DNA from: Arthrobacter nitrophenolicus
Lineage (GTDB): Bacteria > Actinomycetota > Actinomycetes > Actinomycetales > Micrococcaceae
Length of the DNA: 64,000 nucleotides
NCBI RefSeq assembly: GCF_000332815.1
Contig: NZ_AOFD01000009.1
Span: 1-64,000, forward strand
Reading direction: 5' to 3'
The notes below the pieces were generated by a model. The model had not been told where the DNA came from and made no database searches. It was given only the letters and a program-made list of their open reading frames with translations. Shown piece after piece: positions 1 through 7,933 of this stretch. Position 1 is the first letter of the stretch; the number at the start of each line of letters is the position of its first letter. The position numbers and the translations under genes were made by a program.

Positions 1-219
1 TCCTCCGTCCTGGAAGTCCTGCACTCCTTCGAAAAAGCAGTCGGCAAACCCATCCCCTACGAAATCACCGCCCGCCGCGCCGGAGACCTGCCCGCCTTCT
101 GGGCAGACGCCACCTCCGCCCTCGCCGACCTCAGCTGGTCCACCACCAAAACCATCGACGAAATGTGCGAAGACCACTGGCGCTGGCAAAAAAACAACCC
201 CAACGGCTACAACAACTGA
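1..219 (+). CDS. galE: UDP-glucose 4-epimerase, C-terminal part (truncated by window start)
   Basis: The first 72 codons are open from base 1 and end at TGA 217-219. The peptide has the typical end of GalE-type short-chain dehydrogenases: a helix like SVLEVLHSFEKAVGK, then ARRAGD, then a DEMCEDHWRWQ...NPNGY tail. GalE interconverts UDP-glucose and UDP-galactose in the Leloir pathway. The NAD-binding half and the catalytic YxxxK lie outside the window, so activity cannot be judged. The fragment uses AAA and GAA codons more than its neighbours do. It is followed by a decayed dispersed repeat (227-272) and a strong hairpin (291-319). The family call is firm; the sugar specificity is inferred. 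Confidence 0.85.
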   Translation, partial: SSVLEVLHSFEKAVGKPIPYEITARRAGDLPAFWADATSALADLSWSTTKTIDEMCEDHWRWQKNNPNGYNN

Positions 220-226
220 TCGGACC

Positions 227-272
227 GGTGGTTGAGCCTGTCGAAACCCTGCATCTCGACAAGCCCGATCAC
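227..272. repeat. Dispersed REP-like element, decayed copy
   Basis: Bases 227-248 are identical to the left arm (22 nt, beginning GGTGGTTGAG) of the perfect palindrome at 54562-54607. The right arm (about 252-272) is recognisable but degraded (CTCGACAAGCCCGATCACC). Both copies lie between genes, which suggests a repetitive extragenic palindrome family in this genome. Confidence 0.7.
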
Positions 273-290
273 CGATGGCACCACGCAAAC

Positions 291-319
291 GGCCGCCCAC
301 CTTGGAAAGGTGGGCGGCC
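291..319. terminator. Bidirectional hairpin between galE and gltA
   Basis: A perfect 13-bp stem (GGCCGCCCACCTT / AAGGTGGGCGGCC) with a 3-nt loop GGA lies between the convergent galE (+) and gltA (-). There is no long T tract on either side. Confidence 0.75.
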
Positions 320-351
320 GCCGTCGTACTATCCGGACCTGGCCGGGTGCG

Positions 352-1638
352 TTAGCGTGCCGGGTAGTCCCGGGCCGGTTCGCCGATGTAGAGCTGGCGC
401 GGACGGCCGATCTTCGTGTTGGGGTCGCTGATCATTTCACGCCACTGGGCGATCCAGCCGGGGAGGCGTCCGATTGCGAACAGCACGGTGAACATCTTCT
501 CCGGGAAGCCCATGGCCTTGTAGATCAGGCCGGTGTAGAAGTCCACGTTCGGGTAGAGCTTGCGCTGGATGAAGTAGTCATCGTTGAGCGCCTTCTCTTC
601 CAGGCGGAGGGCGATGTCCAGCAGTTCGTCGTTGCCGCCGAGCTTCTCGAGGATCTCGTGCGCGGTGGCCTTGACGATCTTGGCGCGCGGATCGTAGTTC
701 TTGTAGACACGGTGCCCGAAGCCCATGAGGCGGACGCCGTCCTCCTTGTTCTTGACCTTCTCCATGTAGTCCTCGGGCTTGAGGCCCTCGGCCTGGATCT
801 GCCGGAGCATTTTCAGCACAGCTTCGTTGGCGCCGCCGTGGGCCGGGCCGAAGAGGGCGTTGATGCCTGCGGAGACAGAGGCGAAGAGGTTGGCGTTGGA
901 GGAGCCCACCAGGCGCACGGTGGAGGTGGAGCAGTTCTGCTCGTGGTCCGCGTGCAGGATGAGCAGCAGGTCCAGGGCCTTGGCCACGATCGGATCGACT
1001 TCGTAGTGCTCGGCCGGCAGGCCGAAGCTCAGGCGCAGGAAGTTCTCCACGAGGTTGTGGGAGTTGTCCGGGTACAGCATGGGCTGGCCGATGGACTTCT
1101 TGTGCGCATAGGCGGCGATGACCGGCAGCTTGGCCATGAGCCGGATGGTGGAAACTTCCACCTGCTCGGCGTTGAACGGGTCCAGCGAGTCCTGGTAGAA
1201 CGTGGACAGCGCGGACACTGCGGAGGACAGGACGGGCATCGGGTGCGCATCGCGGGGGAAGCCGCCGAAGAAGCCCTTCAGCTCCTCGTGGAGCAGGGTA
1301 TGGCGCCGGATCTTCTGGTCGAACTCATCCAGTTCCGTGGGCGTAGGCAGGTTGCCGTAGATCAGCAGGTAGGACACCTCAAGGAAGCTGGAGTGCTGTG
1401 CCAGCTGCTCGATGGGGTACCCGCGGTAGCGCAGGATGCCCGCATCGCCATCGATGTAGGTGATGGCCGAGGTGGTTGCCGCGGTGTTCATGAAGCCGGG
1501 GTCAAAGGTGACTGCGCCCGTCTGCTTCAGCAGCTTGGAAACGTCGTAGCCTTCGTTTCCTTCAATAACCGGGATGCGCGGGAGCTTGAGCTCCCCACCT
1601 GCGTGCAGCAGGGTCGCAGCGTTGTTGGTCTCAGTCAT
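352..1638 (-). CDS. gltA: Type II citrate synthase
   Basis: Condenses oxaloacetate and acetyl-CoA to citrate, the entry step of the TCA cycle, in the cytoplasm. The 428 aa match the length of the hexameric, NADH-sensitive type. Visible motifs are LHADHEQ (228-234), the catalytic-His segment PAHGG (His267), GFGHR (His309) and VDFYTG with the catalytic Asp366. The start is ATG 1638, preceded by AAGGGG at a 6-nt spacing. The gene stands alone: a terminator lies on each side, and a candidate extended -10 (TGATAT) lies near 1690. Citrate synthase and 2-methylcitrate synthase are related, but length and N-terminus favour GltA. Confidence 0.96.
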   Translation of the reverse strand: MTETNNAATLLHAGGELKLPRIPVIEGNEGYDVSKLLKQTGAVTFDPGFMNTAATTSAITYIDGDAGILRYRGYPIEQLAQHSSFLEVSYLLIYGNLPTPTELDEFDQKIRRHTLLHEELKGFFGGFPRDAHPMPVLSSAVSALSTFYQDSLDPFNAEQVEVSTIRLMAKLPVIAAYAHKKSIGQPMLYPDNSHNLVENFLRLSFGLPAEHYEVDPIVAKALDLLLILHADHEQNCSTSTVRLVGSSNANLFASVSAGINALFGPAHGGANEAVLKMLRQIQAEGLKPEDYMEKVKNKEDGVRLMGFGHRVYKNYDPRAKIVKATAHEILEKLGGNDELLDIALRLEEKALNDDYFIQRKLYPNVDFYTGLIYKAMGFPEKMFTVLFAIGRLPGWIAQWREMISDPNTKIGRPRQLYIGEPARDYPAR

Positions 1639-1771
1639 GGAGTCCCCTTCATGAGGCGTCTGGGCCTCTGTCGAAAGCTTGATCCAATATCAGGTGAGCC
1701 GCGCACTGACCCTGAGGACACAGGTTCCAACACCCGGGCTGCCTTCTTGTAGAAAGCCACCATTGATCAGT

Positions 1772-1796
1772 TAAAAAGTACCGCCCCTTGGCGGGT
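1772..1796 (-). terminator. Candidate rho-independent terminator after dapC
   Basis: Read on the minus strand, CCGCC-AAGG-GGCGG is followed by TACTTTTTAA about 90 nt after the dapC stop. The stem is short (5 bp) but is followed by a real U-run. A second hairpin (1879-1898) spans the dapC stop codon and has no U-run. Confidence 0.5.
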
Positions 1797-1887
1797 GTCA
1801 CTAATTCGAGACAGCCTGATTCCCCCTGAAATGCCCGCGATGTGGCGCGAGTCACACGATTGTTACGGGGGTGCGTGCGCCTCCGGC

Positions 1888-3027
1888 TTAGCGGAGGCGG
1901 TCCACCGCAGCGTCGATCCGCTCGTCGGTTCCCGTCAGGGCAACCCGGACATAGCCGTTGCCGGACTCGCCGTAGAAGACCCCGGGGCCCACCACGATGC
2001 CGCGCTCCGCCAGCCGGGCCACGGTGTCCCAGGTGTTCTCCCCCGCCGTGGACCAGAGGTACAGGCCGGCGTCGGAATCCTTGATCTCCAGGCCGAAGTC
2101 CAGGAGCGCAGGAACCAGTCGCTCCCGGCGTCCGCGGTAAAGGTCCTTCTGCGCCTCGACGTGCGTGTCGTCTCCCAGCGCCACGCGCATGGCCTCCTGC
2201 ACGGGATAGGGAACGATCATGCCGGCGTGCTTGCGGCTGTTGACGAGGTTGGGCATCAGGTCCTGATCGCCGGCCACGAAGGCGGCGCGGTAGCCTGCGA
2301 GGTTGGACTGCTTGCTGAGCGAATAAACGGCGAGCAGGCCCTGGTGCGATCCGCCGGCAACCCGCGGATCCAGGATACTGGGGACGCGCTGGCCGCCGCG
2401 CTGGACGTCCCAGGTTCCCCAGCCCAGTTCGGCGTAGCATTCATCGGACGCCACCACCGCACCCAGTTCCCGGGCCTGCACAACGAGGGCTTTCAGGGAG
2501 TCGGCGTCGCGGACGCTGCCGGTGGGGTTTCCTGGGGAATTGACCCAGATCAGGCGCACCCGGGAGCGCGTGGCGTCGTCGAGCTCGTCCAGGTTGTCCG
2601 TCGCAACAGAGGTGGCCCCTGCCAGCGTTGCGCCGATATCGTACGTCGGATACGCCACCTTGGGGCGTACGACGACGTCCCCCGGCTTCAGGCCCAGCAG
2701 CAGCGGCAGCCACGCGACCAGTTCCTTGGAACCGACCGTGGGCATGATGTTGCGGGGGTCCAGCCCGGCCACTCCCCGTCGGCGCTCGAACCAGCCCGCG
2801 ATGGCCTCGCGGAGTGCGGGTGTGCCGTGCACGGTGGGGTATCCCGGTGCGTCAGCAGCGGCCTTCAGCGCATCCTGGATCAGTGCCGGGGTGGGATCCA
2901 CCGGTGTCCCGATGGACAGGTTCACCACTCCGCCAGGATGCTCCGAGGCCTTCGCGAGGTACGGCGCCATGGCCTCCCACGGGTAATCGGGCAGGTCAAG
3001 GCCGAACGAATTCACTGCTGCAGTCAT
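1888..3027 (-). CDS. dapC: Succinyldiaminopimelate transaminase
   Basis: A PLP-dependent fold-type I aminotransferase of the actinobacterial DapC group. It makes N-succinyl-LL-diaminopimelate from the 2-amino-6-keto precursor in lysine and peptidoglycan synthesis. The 379 aa show NSPGNPTG (163-170), SDECY (194-198) and SLSKQSN with the PLP lysine at about 239. The opening PDYPWEAMAPYLAKA is typical of this group. It starts 13 bp after fdxA ends, so the two form an operon. This fdxA-dapC pairing is common in actinobacteria. The purine-rich GGGAAG abuts the ATG directly, which is unusually close for a Shine-Dalgarno, so start efficiency is uncertain. Confidence 0.9.
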   Translation of the reverse strand: MTAAVNSFGLDLPDYPWEAMAPYLAKASEHPGGVVNLSIGTPVDPTPALIQDALKAAADAPGYPTVHGTPALREAIAGWFERRRGVAGLDPRNIMPTVGSKELVAWLPLLLGLKPGDVVVRPKVAYPTYDIGATLAGATSVATDNLDELDDATRSRVRLIWVNSPGNPTGSVRDADSLKALVVQARELGAVVASDECYAELGWGTWDVQRGGQRVPSILDPRVAGGSHQGLLAVYSLSKQSNLAGYRAAFVAGDQDLMPNLVNSRKHAGMIVPYPVQEAMRVALGDDTHVEAQKDLYRGRRERLVPALLDFGLEIKDSDAGLYLWSTAGENTWDTVARLAERGIVVGPGVFYGESGNGYVRVALTGTDERIDAAVDRLR

Positions 3028-3040
3028 CTTCCCGCGGGCG

Positions 3041-3367
3041 TCAGTGGTCTTGGTTCTGCGGCGGCAGGGCGGCGATCATCGGGTGGTCCTTGCCGGTGTT
3101 GCCGATCTTGGCGGCACCACCCGGTGAACCGAGGTCGTCGAAGAACTCGACGTTGGCCTTGTAGTAGTCTGCCCACTCGTCCGGAGTGTCATCCTCGTAG
3201 TAGATCGCCTCAACCGGGCATACGGGCTCGCAGGCGCCGCAGTCGACGCATTCGTCCGGATGGATGTACAGCGAACGCTCACCTTCATAGATGCAGTCGA
3301 CGGGGCATTCTTCGATACATGCCTTGTCCTTGACATCCACACACGGCTGCGCGATTACGTACGTCAC
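3041..3367 (-). CDS. fdxA: 7Fe ferredoxin FdxA
   Basis: A small soluble electron carrier with one 3Fe-4S and one 4Fe-4S cluster. Cysteines are arranged as C-x7-C-x3-CP (residues 9-21) and C-x2-C-x3-CP (about 40-48), followed by the acidic C-terminal extension typical of the 107-aa actinobacterial FdxA. I chose GTG 3367, which gives VTYVIAQPC and 108 aa. An upstream in-frame ATG adds 16 residues that are not family-like. A purine-rich GGAGAGG lies 9 nt upstream of the GTG. It is transcribed with dapC. A GATAAT-like -10 lies near 3460. Confidence 0.93.
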   Translation of the reverse strand: MTYVIAQPCVDVKDKACIEECPVDCIYEGERSLYIHPDECVDCGACEPVCPVEAIYYEDDTPDEWADYYKANVEFFDDLGSPGGAAKIGNTGKDHPMIAALPPQNQDH

Positions 3368-3492
3368 GTCCCTGGCCTCTCCACGTTGGTTCCGGCGACC
3401 CGCCGGTTCTTGCATCCGGCAGCTGCGGCCGGACTCTTGACATCTGAGCCTATTATCTCCCAGCCCGTTCCCGCGAACCTAGCCGGCACCCC

Positions 3493-3498
3493 TAGTAT
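3493..3498 (+). promoter_or_regulatory. -10 hexamer TAGTAT of a predicted leaderless gene
   Basis: TAGTAT ends 7 nt before GTG 3505 with no Shine-Dalgarno between, so transcription should begin at or near the start codon. Confidence 0.5.
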
Positions 3499-3504
3499 GA
3501 ACTG

Positions 3505-3739
3505 GTGAGTCAGCCGCCTACCCCCGCAGTTCCTTGCCGCAGCCAAACCCGGAACACGGGTGGTGGTCCGCTACCGGTTCGAGGACGGCCTCACGGACGC
3601 CCTGGGCCACCTGGTCTCCTGCGACGCCGGTGCCTGCACCATCCGAACCCGGCAGGCCGACGTCGTAATTCCCCTTGGCCTTGTGGTGGCGGCCAAGCAG
3701 GTTCCCCCGGCGCCCGAACGCCGCCGGCCGCGCGGCTAG
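3505..3739 (+). pseudogene. Small conserved protein with SH3-like domain, frame broken
   Basis: GTG 3505 opens MSQPPTP. The frame then breaks in a run of five C (3521-3525). Dropping one C gives QFLAAAKPGTRVVVRYRFEDG...TRQADVVIPLGLVVAAKQVPP and a stop at 3739, about 77 aa. This resembles the small beta-barrel found at the N-terminus of some actinobacterial GNAT acetyltransferases (GTRVVVRY...TDALG...VPL), here without the acetyltransferase. Function is unknown. The codon-perfect downstream frame and the homopolymer location suggest an insertion error, not decay. It is divergent from fdxA. Confidence 0.6.
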
Positions 3740-3747
3740 GGTATCTC

Positions 3748-4595
3748 TCACTGCGCCGGGACGTCCACTGCGCGCCGATGCCCGCTGTCACTGCGCACTG
3801 CGTAGGTGGCAAGTGCCCGCTGCACCATCAGCACGAACTCCTGCGGCTTGCCGGCAAGCATCTCAAAGGTCACACGCAGCGTGGGGACGCCGCGGACGAC
3901 AGTGACGTTCCACCGCCTCCTGTCCTCGCGGTATGCAGACCGGCTGCTGTGGTGGTCAAAGCCGTCGGTTTCGATCCCCAGGAGGCCATCAACCAGGAGG
4001 TCCAGGTGGCCCATACCGGGAATCTTTACCTGCATCTCGACCGTCAGGCCCGCCTCTTCCAACAGATAGCGGGCCATCGTCTCGATAATGGAGCCGGATT
4101 GGGGCCTGATTCTGGCCACCAGGCTGAGGATTGACTTTTCCCGCAGGCCGGGAAGCGTTCCCGCAGGACCGGCAGCTGAATCAGCCCCTTCTTGACGGCG
4201 GATTCTGCAACGACCAGTCCGTCCAGCGGCGGCAGGCAGCGCAGCGCCTGGCACACAACGTCCAGGTACGTAGGCGGAACACTGCCCCGATGAACCACGC
4301 AGCCGGGGATCCTACGTCCGTGCCGCGCGGCAAGATGCGGCACGTCGGGCGTGCTGACCACCCACAAACCCGCCGCCGCAGCAGCGGTGACGCACGCCGG
4401 CACGGCGTGATGGCGGGCGGCATGGACGAGCAGCGGGTCGGCATCGGGCAGCGCGTAAACACCGCGCGCGATCCTCTGAACGGAAGCATCCAGCACGCCC
4501 GCTTCAATGCTCCCGCGCGGGACACCGGCTTGCCTGAGGTTGCTGGTGCTGCCCACTCCGCCCATCGCCGCCAAGACATCGGTAACAGTTCTCAT
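3748..4595 (-). pseudogene. AbiEi-like HTH plus DUF559/Vsr-like nuclease-fold protein, frameshifted
   Basis: The N-terminal frame (ATG 4595) encodes a winged-helix-like start, MRTVTDVLAAMGGVGSTSNL, resembling the 'type IV TA AbiEi antitoxin' domain. The C-terminal frame carries a Vsr/DUF559-type PD-(D/E)xK pattern: GMGHLDLLVDG then ETDGFDHHSS and the RxDRRRWN helix. One base is missing near 4155; restoring a C gives RERLPGLREKS and a protein of about 282 aa. Such proteins occur in many copies in Arthrobacter genomes; their function is not established. It sits alone between the small gene and typA. Either the sequence has an error or this is a recent pseudogene. Confidence 0.65.
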
Positions 4596-4740
4596 GGGTG
4601 CATGCTGCCGGTTCCGGCCTCCCGGACGCAGCGGGAGCCACGCCTATGTGGAAAGCGGCAGGGCGCAGGGCCGGCGAAGCTCGATGCGCCGGGACTTCCG
4701 CTGCGGCCCAAGGGCCCGTTTCACTCCGCACAGCGGTATG

Positions 4741-4775
4741 AAGAAAGCCACCGGCAAGTTGCCGGTGGCTTTCTT
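4741..4775 (-). terminator. Terminator of typA
   Basis: A perfect 17-bp inverted repeat (AAGAAAGCCACCGGCAA and its complement, 1-nt centre) lies 18 nt after the typA stop. It ends in TTTCTTC on the minus strand. Confidence 0.85.
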
Positions 4776-4792
4776 CGGGAACTGCGGTCTTG

Positions 4793-6721
4793 CTACGCCT
4801 TGGCGCGGGCGCGGTTTGCCTTGGCACGCTCGTTGGTGTCCAGGATGACCTTGCGGATGCGGATGGCTTCCGGGGTCACCTCCACGCACTCGTCCTCGCG
4901 GGCGAATTCCAGCGACTCTTCGAGGGTGAGCTCGCGCGGCGGCGTCAGGTTCTCGAAGGTATCGGAAGAAGCGGCACGCATGTTGGTGAGCTTCTTTTCC
5001 TTGGTGATGTTCACGTCCATGTCATCGGCGCGGGAGTTCTCGCCAACAATCATGCCCTCGTACACCTCGGAGGTGGGCTTGACGAAGAACGAGCCGCGTT
5101 CCTGCAGGTTGATCATGGCGAACGGGGTCACAACACCTGCGCGGTCGGCAACCATGGAACCGTTGGTGCGGTACTCGATGGGGCCGGCCCACGGCTCGTA
5201 GCCTTCGGAAATGGAAGCCGCAATTCCGGCACCGCGGGTATCGGTGAGGAACTTGGTGCGGAAACCGATCAGGCCACGGGCCGGAACGATGAACTCCATG
5301 CGGCACCAGCCGGTGCCGTGGTTGGCCATGTTGGTCATGCGGCCCTTCCGGGCTGCCATCAGCTGCGTCACCGCGCCGAGGTACTCTTCCGGCACGTCGA
5401 TGGTCATGTGTTCCATCGGCTCGTGGATCTTGCCGTCGATGGTCTTGGTGACAACCTGCGGCTTGCCGACAGTCAGCTCGAAACCTTCACGGCGCATCTG
5501 CTCCACCAGGATGGCGAGGGCGAGCTCACCACGGCCCTGCACTTCCCAGGCATCCGGACGCTCGGTGGGGAGCACCTTGATGGAGACGTTACCGATCAGC
5601 TCCTTGTCCAGGCGGTCCTTCACCTGGCGGGCAGTCACCTTGGCGCCCTTGACCTTGCCGGCGAGCGGCGAGGTGTTGATACCGATGGTCATGGAGATCG
5701 CGGGATCGTCGACGGTGATCAGCGGCAGCGGCTGCGGGTTTTCGACGTCGGTCAGGGTCTCACCGATGGTGATGTCCTCGATGCCGGCGACGGCGACGAT
5801 CTCACCGGGGCCTGCGGATTCGGCAGGAACGCGCTCCAGGGCCTTGGTGGCCAGGAGTTCCGTGATCTTCACGGTCTTCAGCTCGCCGTTCTGGCGGGCC
5901 CAGGCAACCTGCTGGCCCTTGCGGAGCGTTCCGTTGTAAATGCGGAGCAGGGCGAGGCGGCCCAGGAACGGGGAGGCGTCCAGATTGGTGACGTGCGCCT
6001 GCAGCACACCTTCAGGGTTGTACGTGGGTGCAGGAATGTGCTCAATGATGGCCTTGAACAGCGGTTCCAGGTCCTCGTTGTCCGGAGCGGAGCCGTTGGC
6101 GGGCTGCTCCAAGGAAGCCCGGCCAACCTTTGCGGCGGCGTAGACGACCGGCACTTCGAGGACCTTGTCCAGGTCCAGGTCCGGCACCTCGTCGGCGAGG
6201 TCGGAGGCGAGGCCCAGGAGCAGGTCCATGGACTCGTGGACCACTTCGTCGATGCGGGCGTCGGGCCGGTCGGTCTTGTTGACCAGCAGGATGACCGGCA
6301 GGTGCGCGGCCAGTGCCTTGCGCAGCACGAAGCGGGTCTGCGGCAGGGGTCCTTCCGAGGAGTCCACCAGCAGCACCACGCCGTCAACCATGGACAGGCC
6401 GCGCTCCACCTCGCCGCCGAAGTCGGCGTGGCCCGGGGTGTCGATCACGTTGATGGTGATGGTCTCGCCGTTGGAGGACGGACCGTTGTAGGCCACCGTG
6501 GTGTTCTTAGCCAGGATGGTGATGCCCTTTTCGCGCTCAAGGTCACCGGAGTCCATCACGCGGTCTTCGAGGTGGTTGTGCTCGGCGAAGGAGTTGGTCT
6601 GCTTGAGCATGGCGTCGACCAGGGTGGTCTTGCCGTGGTCAACGTGGGCCACGATCGCGACGTTGCGCAGGTCACTGCGCGATGCAGTGGCTACCGCGGT
6701 GTTGGTGGTGGTTTCAGACAT
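4793..6721 (-). CDS. typA: Ribosome-associated GTPase TypA/BipA
   Basis: A translational GTPase that acts on the ribosome and in stress and cold adaptation or 50S assembly. The 642 aa match the family. Visible are the P-loop AHVDHGKTT (25-33), REKGITI (switch I), DTPGH (94-98) and NKTD (148-151), then the EF-G-like domains and the BipA C-terminal domain ([27 protein letters not shown]). The start is ATG 6721, with no clear Shine-Dalgarno. The gene is monocistronic with its own terminator. It is divergent from the lipoprotein gene at 7000, with a 278-bp gap in which I saw no clear operator. Confidence 0.96.
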   Translation of the reverse strand: MSETTTNTAVATASRSDLRNVAIVAHVDHGKTTLVDAMLKQTNSFAEHNHLEDRVMDSGDLEREKGITILAKNTTVAYNGPSSNGETITINVIDTPGHADFGGEVERGLSMVDGVVLLVDSSEGPLPQTRFVLRKALAAHLPVILLVNKTDRPDARIDEVVHESMDLLLGLASDLADEVPDLDLDKVLEVPVVYAAAKVGRASLEQPANGSAPDNEDLEPLFKAIIEHIPAPTYNPEGVLQAHVTNLDASPFLGRLALLRIYNGTLRKGQQVAWARQNGELKTVKITELLATKALERVPAESAGPGEIVAVAGIEDITIGETLTDVENPQPLPLITVDDPAISMTIGINTSPLAGKVKGAKVTARQVKDRLDKELIGNVSIKVLPTERPDAWEVQGRGELALAILVEQMRREGFELTVGKPQVVTKTIDGKIHEPMEHMTIDVPEEYLGAVTQLMAARKGRMTNMANHGTGWCRMEFIVPARGLIGFRTKFLTDTRGAGIAASISEGYEPWAGPIEYRTNGSMVADRAGVVTPFAMINLQERGSFFVKPTSEVYEGMIVGENSRADDMDVNITKEKKLTNMRAASSDTFENLTPPRELTLEESLEFAREDECVEVTPEAIRIRKVILDTNERAKANRARAKA

Positions 6722-6999
6722 GCGTAATGGCTCGATTCAGTGGAGTCAGCTGTTGTATCGCGCCAATTCCTAACCGGAACGCACGACGGATCAGGCCCTT
6801 TGCACAGGGCGCCTTCCCCCATCTTACCGGCACTGGCATTTATTGGCCTAAAAATCAGGGGTTCCGATGGCTTGCCCTGCAGCCGCATCTCCGCCACGCC
6901 GGAAAAAAGTGAGCAAAATCACTGGCCAACCGTTCCGGCATGCCACATGATTACTCTGACACCACGCAACGACGCACTGAGCAGGCCCGGAGACTTCAT

Positions 7000-7857
7000 A
7001 TGAATAGAGCCTTGGCAGGCGGCAGCCTTGGCACCTTCGGAGCCGCCGCCGTCGTTGCACTGTGCGCCTTGGTTTCCTTAGCGGGATGCACCTTGCCGGC
7101 CCCTTCCCCGGCAGCGCCTGCCGTCCAGGCCGCGGCCGCCCCAGGCCACGCGGCAGCCGCCGAAGCACCGGCTACGGGCTCCAGGGTCCGGAATCCTGCC
7201 AACGGCCGGCTCGAGGCGGTGGTCCCGGACATCAGCCGGACGGCACTCCTGATCGGCGACTCCCAGTCGGAACCCCTCGACGGATGGCCCCGCCAGGCTC
7301 TGACGGCAGCCGGGTACAAGGTCTACTTCTGCGGACGCGGCGGCACCGGGTTCGTCTCCGCCAACGGCAGCACCGGCAACTACATTGAGGCCCTCCGCGA
7401 CGGTGACTGGCTGCTTCCTTCCGGGACACCTGCCCTGATCGTCATCCAAGGTGGCGGCAATGACGCCGCCAGCGGCGCCACCGACCGGCAGATCACCACC
7501 AATGCGGAAAGCCTGATCGGGGAACTGCAGGCCCGCTATCCCGGCACCCGGATGGCAATGATCGGTACGCTGGCGCGCAGCAAGGACGACGGCGGAGGGC
7601 GCCGCACGGACGTGGACACCCTGCTGGGGTCGGTGGCGGCAGAGCGCGGGCTGCCGTTTGTGTCGGTGGGCGACTGGCTGACCCGGTACGGCCTGGCCAA
7701 GGACCTCGCGGACGCCGTCCACATGAACCCGTCCGGGCGCAGGGCGCTGGGCTCCCTGCTGGAGCAGCGGCTGCGCGACCTGGGGCTCGAAAGGACGCAG
7801 GCCCCGGATACGGGCGCAGTACTGGCCGCCGGAGCCCCAGGCGAATCACAGGACTGA
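7000..7857 (+). CDS. SGNH/GDSL-type hydrolase lipoprotein
   Basis: A predicted secreted, membrane-anchored esterase-like protein of 285 aa. The start ATG 7000 has GGAG 7 nt upstream; an upstream in-frame ATG lacks this. Residues 10-29 are hydrophobic and end in lipobox LAGC (Cys30), followed by an Ala/Pro-rich linker. The catalytic blocks are visible: GDSQ (86-89, nucleophile Ser88), GGGNDA (151-156) and DAVH (Asp238, His241). The substrate is unknown; cell-wall or glycan deacetylation is one possibility. The SGNH domain of the 56339 gene has the same catalytic logic. It is monocistronic and followed by a hairpin. Confidence 0.82.
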   Translation: MNRALAGGSLGTFGAAAVVALCALVSLAGCTLPAPSPAAPAVQAAAAPGHAAAAEAPATGSRVRNPANGRLEAVVPDISRTALLIGDSQSEPLDGWPRQALTAAGYKVYFCGRGGTGFVSANGSTGNYIEALRDGDWLLPSGTPALIVIQGGGNDAASGATDRQITTNAESLIGELQARYPGTRMAMIGTLARSKDDGGGRRTDVDTLLGSVAAERGLPFVSVGDWLTRYGLAKDLADAVHMNPSGRRALGSLLEQRLRDLGLERTQAPDTGAVLAAGAPGESQD

Positions 7858-7874
7858 CAGCTCAAGGCATGCAA

Positions 7875-7915
7875 AACGGCTGGAGCCGGCGCCTGGAAGG
7901 CACCGGCTCCAACCG
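7875..7915. terminator. Bidirectional hairpin between the lipoprotein gene and the dpp operon
   Basis: A 15-bp stem AACGGCTGGAGCCGG / CCGGCTCCAACCGTT with one G-U pair lies between convergent genes. Confidence 0.75.
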
Positions 7916-7933
7916 TTGTAGGTGATGCCGCGG

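Noticed and set aside
1879..1898. Hairpin over the dapC stop as a terminator
   Set aside because: The stem is only 7 bp, overlaps the coding end and has no U-run; the hairpin at 1772-1796 is followed by TTTTT.
4790..6727. A 645-codon open frame opposite typA
   Set aside because: It mirrors typA codon phase; typA is an unmistakable GTPase. No ribosome site or conserved motif is visible.
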